Source: Hofstenia miamia (taxonomy: Eukaryota; Xenacoelomorpha; Acoela). From it: a stretch of 64,000 bases of DNA. The notes under the pieces were generated by a model. It was not told where the DNA came from, ran no database searches, and saw only the letters and a list, made by a program, of their open reading frames with translations. Of the stretch, positions 57,320-64,000 are shown in pieces (positions within the stretch are counted from its first letter, which is position 1; every line of letters starts with the position of its first letter). The DNA is taken from the NCBI GenBank assembly GCA_004352715.1, contig SCFE01000048.1, forward strand, positions 1,680,593 to 1,744,592. Direction: 5' to 3'. The translations under genes were made by a program, and so were the position numbers.

Positions 57320-60019
57320 CCATAAATGACTCCTTGTTGCTGGTATTCCATTATGATTGCTTTTTTGAAAAAAATCTGTTTAAAATGTAAATTAAATACA
57401 ATAGAGGTTTAGTATAGGCCATAATTCTCTTGCACAAGGCTCGTACAGTGAAATTTAACTGCCTAGTGTTGCCAGGCACTTTATTGGATAAATACAACTA
57501 CTAATTAGCTTAACAAACCTAATTTTAGCAAATTCAATGAAATTAAGAAATTTAAGATAGTTCGGGTAAAAATACGAAGTAAAATAAGTTGAAATTGCTT
57601 GAAGAAAGGGTATACATAGTCAGTCCTAGAGTAATAAAATATAGCAAAATTTTGAAAATGACAAACATAAATAAGATTATTGAAAAAAGGAAATATTAAA
57701 TGGCCAGTAGCATTTTCCCTCTAAATTGCAATTACCCAGATATTCACAAAAATATTAATTTTACACCGGCGCGGTCCTCGAAAATATTGAAAAGCTGACG
57801 GTGCAAATTTCTCTTCCTAGAATTTTTATACAACGATTTAACTACCATAATCCCATCTTTGAAACAAAACAAGATTTAAGTCGCCCTTAATTCAAAGTAG
57901 CATCTAAATTTTTTGAAAAATGGGTTGGTATTTTATGAATTTTCACATAAAAGATGAGATAAAACGAGAAAATTTGCATAAGAAACCAGCAGAAGCCGGC
58001 AGATGTATAGATTAGATATTTGGGAGATTGTTTTGGGAATTTGGAAACATAAAATTCTAGCATAATAAATATATTAAAAATGTTTATTAAGCAACTTTAA
58101 ATTTCCCAAATGATTAATCGATACATTAATTTTTAATTTAAATTTTCGAGTTCTCAAACACCTAAACCAAGCTTTCCTAAGCTCCCAAATTCCAAAACTT
58201 TCACAATTGCCTAATGTACACATCCACCCATAATCCTATATTAACCCTGTAAACATTTACAATTTCTAGTTTTCAATTTTAACTTCTCAATTTGCTAAAA
58301 ATGATAACGAATGCTTTTAAAATTGCTTGACTTTGCCGATTACAACTAATAGGCGGCTCGTACGTGTAACCAAACAAGCAGTGCTTGCCCACTACTTTAT
58401 CAATAAATGACATTAATTTTTAGTTGTATGAATTTATATCTGTACAGATGCACAAATCATAAACTGTTAATTTGCTTTAAAACAAGTCAAGTATCAAGAA
58501 ATAATATGAATTGAATATGACATAATTGATCACGATTTGCTTTAAAAATTATTGAATGACTGCACCACAGCGAGCAGATGCTTTAATGTTGTACCTACGC
58601 TCGCTCAAACTATTAAATTATATCCGTTTTCTTCAACTCATAGCGCGAAAATTTTTAGATAGCAAAGCAAGCAGTTCCTTCATTGCTTCGCATTGAAACA
58701 TTCTTTTTGAAAAAGAAGTACGGGAAATATTTTCATTCATTACAATAACCCAAAAGTAAGCATGATATTTATTATTTAAAAATCAATCAAGCATTTCTCT
58801 ATTCAAACACCTATCACACGAATTCCTTCTACGAATTCTTAATAAGAATACGGTAGTCATTTGTCATCGTTGACCGAAATCAAAGTATTTATAGGAATTT
58901 TTAATGAAAGACGAATTTTTTCTACTAATGTGAAATTTTCAAATTGGCGTCATATACACTCAAATGGAGGCAAGTTTCACATCCCTATCCACATGCCGTT
59001 TTATCGTTTTATAGAATTATTAAATTTTAAATCATTGACATGTCTTCAATTGTAAATTCGTATTCGATATCTTGATATACATGATTTATCGATTGTTGTG
59101 CCTGAAATTTGCAATTATTTGACTAATAGATAAAGAAAAAAATTCAATAGCAACCGATTAGAGAACAAAGATTCTTCAAGAATCTACAGAAATTATTAGC
59201 AATTTTTCTTGAAAATGTATTATTAAATGAACTGCCTTACCAATCTTATTTTAATAATAATAATATTACAAATAGCATTCTGAAAAAAATCGCCATAGGG
59301 ATTTTACATAAATACATTTCTCATGGTTTATTATTTATGGTTACTTGCTTGCCTATATTTTTCATGAACAAGTCCCCACTATATTAACTAAAACGAAATA
59401 AAGAATGAATACATAAAACTCATATTTTTTTAAAAAGAAGTGTTCATTTAACATGTAGCTTAGCTAAACCACAAGTGTAAAAAATATAATGTTTAATTTA
59501 AAGTTCAAATGTATCAAAACAAACTTGTTTATTATCCAACCAGTAAACTTGCGCTAGAGGCGTAACGAAACATAATTTGACGAAATTACATGCAGTATTG
59601 CTTGCTCTAAAGTTTATAATAATAAAAATATTTATTATAGCTTGAAAGTTGCAAATTTTGTGAAACGAATTTGCCTATAATGATGATTTTCAGACTAGAT
59701 ATAAAATATACTTAGTAACAGTGGTGGACATGGCATGCTTAATTCCAGAGTTTTTTTTTATTTTGTCTGTGGTATGTTCAGATTTCACACTGTTCCTTAT
59801 GTAAGAAAGACCAAGGCAACATAGCTACAGCCCTGCTTAGTAGGTAGTAACAACACTACAAAATCTACCACAACAGTTGCCAGTTCTTAATGTTTATAGA
59901 TGACAGTAATAATATTACTAAAAGCCTGCAAGATTCTTGGTTCTCTCCATGTTTCTCTTCCATTATTTTTATTTCCCTCCTTTGTAATATTTCTGAATAT
60001 ATTATGATTCTTGTGTTAT
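57320..60019. other. AT-rich non-coding sequence
   Basis: No gene or clear repeat seen. A frame at 58861-59055 is short and without motifs. Confidence 0.5.
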
Positions 60020-60385
60020 TGTAGAATCGGTGGCTGTGAGGAAAACTTAGCTAGAAACTTAATTGACTCCACAAAAAGTTTGAATAGAGTTTACTGAACA
60101 GCCACGATTCCGAGAAACAGGTTAACAGAGAACTTATAGCATATAGATATAACATTGGTAATTCATCCAAGTAACAGAAATACTTTTAGGTAAGAACCAT
60201 GATGACCAATTCCTATGGCTTCCAGCCGAAGCGGAACATCCAGAAGTAAAGTGCTTAACCTATTGACTGGTGCTACCCTATTTGTCTCACTTGCTTAATT
60301 TCTATCTCACTTCAAAAATACAAACTCTCATTTTCATTGTTATCTCTCAGCTCACTATTAAATAATCTGTAATTGCCAGATATTC
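60020..60385 (+). mobile_element. LTR-like repeat, copy 1 (cut off at an N)
   Basis: Starts TGTAGAATCGGTGGCTG and matches 60886-61250 with roughly eight substitutions and a small indel. It stops at the single N (60386), so about 13-22 bp of the end are missing. An internal stem (GAATCGGTGGCTG against CAGCCACGATTCC) is visible. A TG start and two direct copies suggest LTRs of a retrotransposon. Confidence 0.5.
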
Positions 60386-60476
60386 NGGGCTACCAGCGCT
60401 TGCACAGGGGACACTCCAAGAGGGAGGAGTCCCAAAAGTAGGAGAATAAATTACAGTATGACTTGAACTAGAATCC

Positions 60477-60885
60477 ATGGGTACAAAGAAGAAAACAACA
60501 ATTTCCAGAACTGACAACGGGAGCACTCCCATTCACACAGGAATGAAACAAAAACACTTACAAGGGGTAACAGTGATTAGCAGCCTGAAAAGGGAAGAAA
60601 TGAATACGGCAGTACTTGGTAATAAATCCAACAATGTAGAAGCACTAGTAACAAGTAAAACAAACAAGAAATTTAACACAGTTGACATCAGCCAAATAAG
60701 AAATGCAGAATTGGCGTCATCATCCTTCGAGGGTGAGGAAGCTAATGAATACATTGGTGGGTGACTTTCCATGAAGTCTCAAAACGATAACATGCTCCAA
60801 AACGAAAACCAACTCACCACCAAACCATCGAGGAAAAACAACAGGGTTAAACAGTTATCACGTCAGCGTCCTGTCATGATCGCCA
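60477..60885 (+). other. Open frame between the two LTR-like copies
   Basis: ATG at 60477, 95 codons to TGA at 60764, with the same frame reopening as LSMKSQNDN and running to a TAG formed by the first bases of the next LTR-like copy (ATG-TAG at 60885-60890). Composition is Lys/Asn/Ser/Thr-rich with no domain recognised. It might be the remnant of an internal retrotransposon ORF, but the N at 60386 means its link to copy 1 is uncertain. Confidence 0.3.
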
Positions 60886-61263
60886 TGTAGAATTGGTGGC
60901 TGGGAGGAAAACTTAACTAGAAACTTAATTGACTCCACAAAGGTTTGAATAGCATTTACTGAACAGCCATGATTCCGAGAAACAGGTTAGCAGAGAACTT
61001 ATAGCATATAGATATAACATTGGTAATTCATCCAAGTAACAGAAATACTTTTAGGTAAGAACCAAGATGACCAATTCCTATGGCTTCCAGCCGAAGTGGA
61101 ACATCCAGAAGTAAAGTGCTTAACCTATTGACTGGTGCTACCCTATTTGTCTCACTTGCTTAATTTCTATCTCACTTCAAAAATACAAACTCTCATTTTC
61201 ATTGTTATCTCTCAGCTCACTATTAAATAATCTGTAATTGCCAGATATTCGTGCTAGCCAACA
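60886..61263 (+). mobile_element. LTR-like repeat, copy 2, with primer-binding-site-like neighbour
   Basis: 378 bp from TGTAGAATTGG to CCAACA, so with TG...CA ends. Three bases later TGGTATCA (61267-61274) matches the first eight bases of the initiator-tRNA-Met complement used as primer-binding site by many LTR retrotransposons. If real, this is a 5' LTR and the rest of its element is displaced by the gypsy LTR that begins at 61281. Confidence 0.5.
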
Positions 61264-61280
61264 GCATGGTATCATCACAG

Positions 61281-61804
61281 TGTAAGGTTTTATGAGTGCA
61301 TGTACGTGTTGAAATACGAACGAGAGATTTATTATTTCCTTATGCATAACTGTATACATAACTTAATGGACCACAATTCGGACTGGGAAGTCAACGGACC
61401 CCCAGAAGCAACTTGTTGCCCCGTGCTTGTGAAAGCACTCCCGGTTTGTCGCCGACTTAGGCAATAAGTTTCATTTAAAGTAATAAATAAATAAGAAACA
61501 CAATGGTAAAGACGGCAGTTAAGAGTAGACAAAGTCTATTGAACATTCACTACAGTTGTCTCAGTTTATATACAAAGATTATTATCATTACCTGCCTTTG
61601 TTTACAACTTTTTGATAGCAACATAGTTTAACATGATCAATCTTAAATTCCCTCGCAAAATTAAATTTGAGCAAAATAAAAGCACCAATGAGGGGACATC
61701 AATAACAAACTAAAATCGAAATTAATCAATACGTCATGGTGACGTAATAATACAAAGATATTATCGAAAGAATAAAATCAACAGAATCCCTGAGCAACTC
61801 TACA
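61281..61804 (-). mobile_element. 3' LTR of a Ty3/gypsy-type retrotransposon
   Basis: 524 bp which on the - strand begins TGTAGAGTTG and ends CTTACA, perfect TGTA...TACA ends. A TATATAAAC promoter box is at 61572-61564 and an AATAAA signal at 61333-61328, in the right order for U3, R and U5. It directly follows a polypurine tract. The 5' LTR must lie beyond the window. Confidence 0.75.
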
Positions 61805-61816
61805 CTCCCCCCTTGC
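61805..61816 (-). promoter_or_regulatory. Polypurine tract of the gypsy element
   Basis: On the - strand GCAAGGGGGGAG immediately precedes the LTR start TGTAGAG. This is the plus-strand primer of reverse transcription and fixes the LTR boundary. Confidence 0.8.
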
Positions 61817-61819
61817 TCA

Positions 61820-62547
61820 AATTAATTTTCTGCTAACAGTTGGAGGGCTGGCCTGGAAACGATGCTTTGAGTAGCCACGATCATCTTTGTTGTGAGGTCA
61901 CCATCCCATGTTGTTACTTCCAAATAGCTGGCTTCATGAGTTAGTTGCATCAGCACCTCCCTTTGCGTGACCACTTCATCTCTTAATCATAGGAACCATA
62001 TGGTAAACATTTGATTGCTGATGGGGCAATTTCTCTGGAGATTGTTTAGCTGTCTGGTGAAGGTGTCGTAGAACTGCTCGTATAGTCGTAGACCTTTTAG
62101 CACGATCATGAGCATCATAGTTGCATCTGTATCAGAGGTGTGAGCATCGGTGGCGCTTATTTCAGTGTCTGGGTAGAAGTGAAGAAAAACCTGTCAAAGG
62201 GATCCCATTGTGGTGGCGTGGTCCACGAAAAGTGAGCAGTACTCTTGGACATGGCTCAGCGTCATTTCTTTGGGATCTGAGACATTTGCTCAAAGCATTG
62301 TAATGATCTTGATTCGTTTGGTGACATAGTAGTATCGGGTTGCAGTCTCAACGTTGTTAATCCACATGAGATCTCCAGCTGCCTGAAAGAGGATAAGGAC
62401 GCGGGGTTGTAGCGTGGCTAGTTTTTCCTGGATCACCCTTAGTTGCTGATGGATCAGGAGTCCCCTCGTAAAAATATCAGTTATCGTTAGTTTTCCATTG
62501 ATGAACACATGCTCGGCGTTGTCCCCAGCAATAAGTTTCTCATGTGC
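61820..62547 (-). pseudogene. Third-ORF (env position) region of the gypsy element, disrupted
   Basis: Between the gap and the polypurine tract, beyond where pol should end, the - strand has a frame open from the gap to 62290 (FINGKLTITDIFTRGLLIHQ at its start) and, in another frame, a protein-like stretch around 62290-61822 containing EVVTQREVLMQL. Position alone suggests an env-like or other third ORF; no fusion-protein features can be verified because the upstream part is in the gap. Stops and a frame change show it is not intact. It is part of a transposable element, and no protein family is assigned. Confidence 0.4.
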
Positions 62548-63547
62548 NNNNNNNNNNNNNNNNNNNNNNNNNNNNNNNNNNNNNNNNNNNNNNNNNNNNN
62601 NNNNNNNNNNNNNNNNNNNNNNNNNNNNNNNNNNNNNNNNNNNNNNNNNNNNNNNNNNNNNNNNNNNNNNNNNNNNNNNNNNNNNNNNNNNNNNNNNNNN
62701 NNNNNNNNNNNNNNNNNNNNNNNNNNNNNNNNNNNNNNNNNNNNNNNNNNNNNNNNNNNNNNNNNNNNNNNNNNNNNNNNNNNNNNNNNNNNNNNNNNNN
62801 NNNNNNNNNNNNNNNNNNNNNNNNNNNNNNNNNNNNNNNNNNNNNNNNNNNNNNNNNNNNNNNNNNNNNNNNNNNNNNNNNNNNNNNNNNNNNNNNNNNN
62901 NNNNNNNNNNNNNNNNNNNNNNNNNNNNNNNNNNNNNNNNNNNNNNNNNNNNNNNNNNNNNNNNNNNNNNNNNNNNNNNNNNNNNNNNNNNNNNNNNNNN
63001 NNNNNNNNNNNNNNNNNNNNNNNNNNNNNNNNNNNNNNNNNNNNNNNNNNNNNNNNNNNNNNNNNNNNNNNNNNNNNNNNNNNNNNNNNNNNNNNNNNNN
63101 NNNNNNNNNNNNNNNNNNNNNNNNNNNNNNNNNNNNNNNNNNNNNNNNNNNNNNNNNNNNNNNNNNNNNNNNNNNNNNNNNNNNNNNNNNNNNNNNNNNN
63201 NNNNNNNNNNNNNNNNNNNNNNNNNNNNNNNNNNNNNNNNNNNNNNNNNNNNNNNNNNNNNNNNNNNNNNNNNNNNNNNNNNNNNNNNNNNNNNNNNNNN
63301 NNNNNNNNNNNNNNNNNNNNNNNNNNNNNNNNNNNNNNNNNNNNNNNNNNNNNNNNNNNNNNNNNNNNNNNNNNNNNNNNNNNNNNNNNNNNNNNNNNNN
63401 NNNNNNNNNNNNNNNNNNNNNNNNNNNNNNNNNNNNNNNNNNNNNNNNNNNNNNNNNNNNNNNNNNNNNNNNNNNNNNNNNNNNNNNNNNNNNNNNNNNN
63501 NNNNNNNNNNNNNNNNNNNNNNNNNNNNNNNNNNNNNNNNNNNNNNN
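62548..63547. other. Assembly gap, 1000 N
   Basis: Conventional 1000-N filler inside the gypsy element; true length unknown. Any open frames crossing it are artefacts. Confidence 0.98.
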
Positions 63548-64000
63548 CGTCGTTAGTTTGTGAATTATTTCTAGTTCTCTCATTAAAGCGCGCAGGAGGT
63601 TGCTCTCGAACTGTGGGCCTCTGTCTGAGACAAGTTTGTGCATGGGACCATACTTTAGGATCCATTCTTTAAGGATCTTCTCAGCTACCAGTTCCGTGGT
63701 CATGCTGTTCAAAGGAATAATCCGCACGAACTTGGTGAAGTGGTCGACTATCACAAGTAGATATTGGAAGCTGTCGTCATCTTTCGATAACTGCTCCAGA
63801 TCGATGTGGACCAATTCGTTAGGACTTTCGGCAGATCTCGATTCCATCTCAGCTCGTTGCTGAGGGAAGTGGTGAATGTTGTTCAACAGGCACTTTTCGC
63901 ATTTATCAATAACATCCGTTACTGTTGCGCGTATTCCTGTGGTGACATAACGGGAGTTGAATGTCTTTTCCGTTTGCAGGATGCCTAAGTGGCCCCGTTC
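63548..64000 (-). CDS. Ty3/gypsy pol: integrase, partial
   Basis: Open on the - strand from the window edge to the gap. It starts in the integrase zinc finger (GHLGILQTEK, then CEKC near 63906-63890), followed by the catalytic core: ELVHIDLEQL (first Asp, about 63811-63782) and KLVSDRGPQFE (second Asp, about 63643-63611). The catalytic Glu and C-terminus fall in the gap. Integrase inserts the cDNA copy into host DNA. No stop interrupts these 150 codons, so this copy may be fairly young. Reverse transcriptase and gag should lie beyond 64000. Confidence 0.85.

Noticed and set aside
62487-63672. Long frames on both strands around 62.5-63.7 kb
   Set aside because: They cross the second 1000-N gap; only the - strand integrase part at the right edge is supported.
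1-64000. CRISPR array, bacterial operon or phage-like module
   Set aside because: No regular direct repeats with spacers, no prokaryotic gene layout, and introns and eukaryotic transposons are present.

Overview
This is strongly AT-rich eukaryotic DNA from what looks like an invertebrate animal. The evidence is one multi-exon gene with canonical GT-AG introns (TMEM120, a metazoan nuclear-envelope/ER membrane protein family), no bacterial-style gene packing, and a transposon complement typical of invertebrates: CR1/L2-type LINEs, a Penelope-like element, Ty3/gypsy and another LTR element, and pogo and Tc1/mariner relics. I cannot name the species. Assembly gaps of 1000 N lie at 8905-9904 and 62548-63547, a 13-N gap at 10413-10425, and single N joins at 6603, 25337, 39861, 39984 and 60386. 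Almost every short join is flanked by a second copy of the same sequence, so several apparent duplications are probably unmerged contig ends or haplotypes.

Layout. 1-3190: non-coding, with a cluster of GC-rich short palindromes. 3180-7567: LINE on the + strand (zinc-finger ORF1, endonuclease, reverse transcriptase, ATT-repeat tail), broken by stops and frameshifts. 9905-12408: a long uninterrupted ORF of unknown family entering from a gap, followed by a poly(A) signal. 12518-13644: an element with terminal inverted repeats. 13690-15530: degenerate LINE on the - strand. 16-21 kb: an unknown, repeatedly duplicated AT-rich repeat family and a tRNA-like relic. 21463-27130: CR1-like LINE on the - strand with an SGNH-esterase ORF1, artificially lengthened by a 1.19-kb duplication. 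27115-27835: 3' part of another LINE. 28387-33776: very large inverted repeat made of the same family seen at 16-21 kb. 33941-34411: two Penelope-like C-terminal fragments arranged as a long palindrome. 36380-37643: an element with terminal inverted repeats sitting in a TA microsatellite.

The only confident host gene is TMEM120 on the - strand. Three coding exons (54142-53912, 50644-50373, 41425-41056) join in consistent phase to give 291 codons; the final exon was not found. Its introns carry a LINE fragment, a pogo-like relic and a Tc1/mariner-like relic. Upstream lies another - strand LINE relic (54770-56400). The right end (60020-64000) holds two copies of an LTR-like repeat and the 3' half of a - strand Ty3/gypsy element (integrase, a third-ORF region, polypurine tract, 524-bp LTR).

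The most unusual items are the unidentified ~800-codon ORF with a short interspersed N-terminal repeat, the Penelope-derived palindrome, the megascale inverted repeat, and the microsatellite-embedded inverted-repeat element. Coding calls in transposons rest on motif recognition by eye; no database search was possible.
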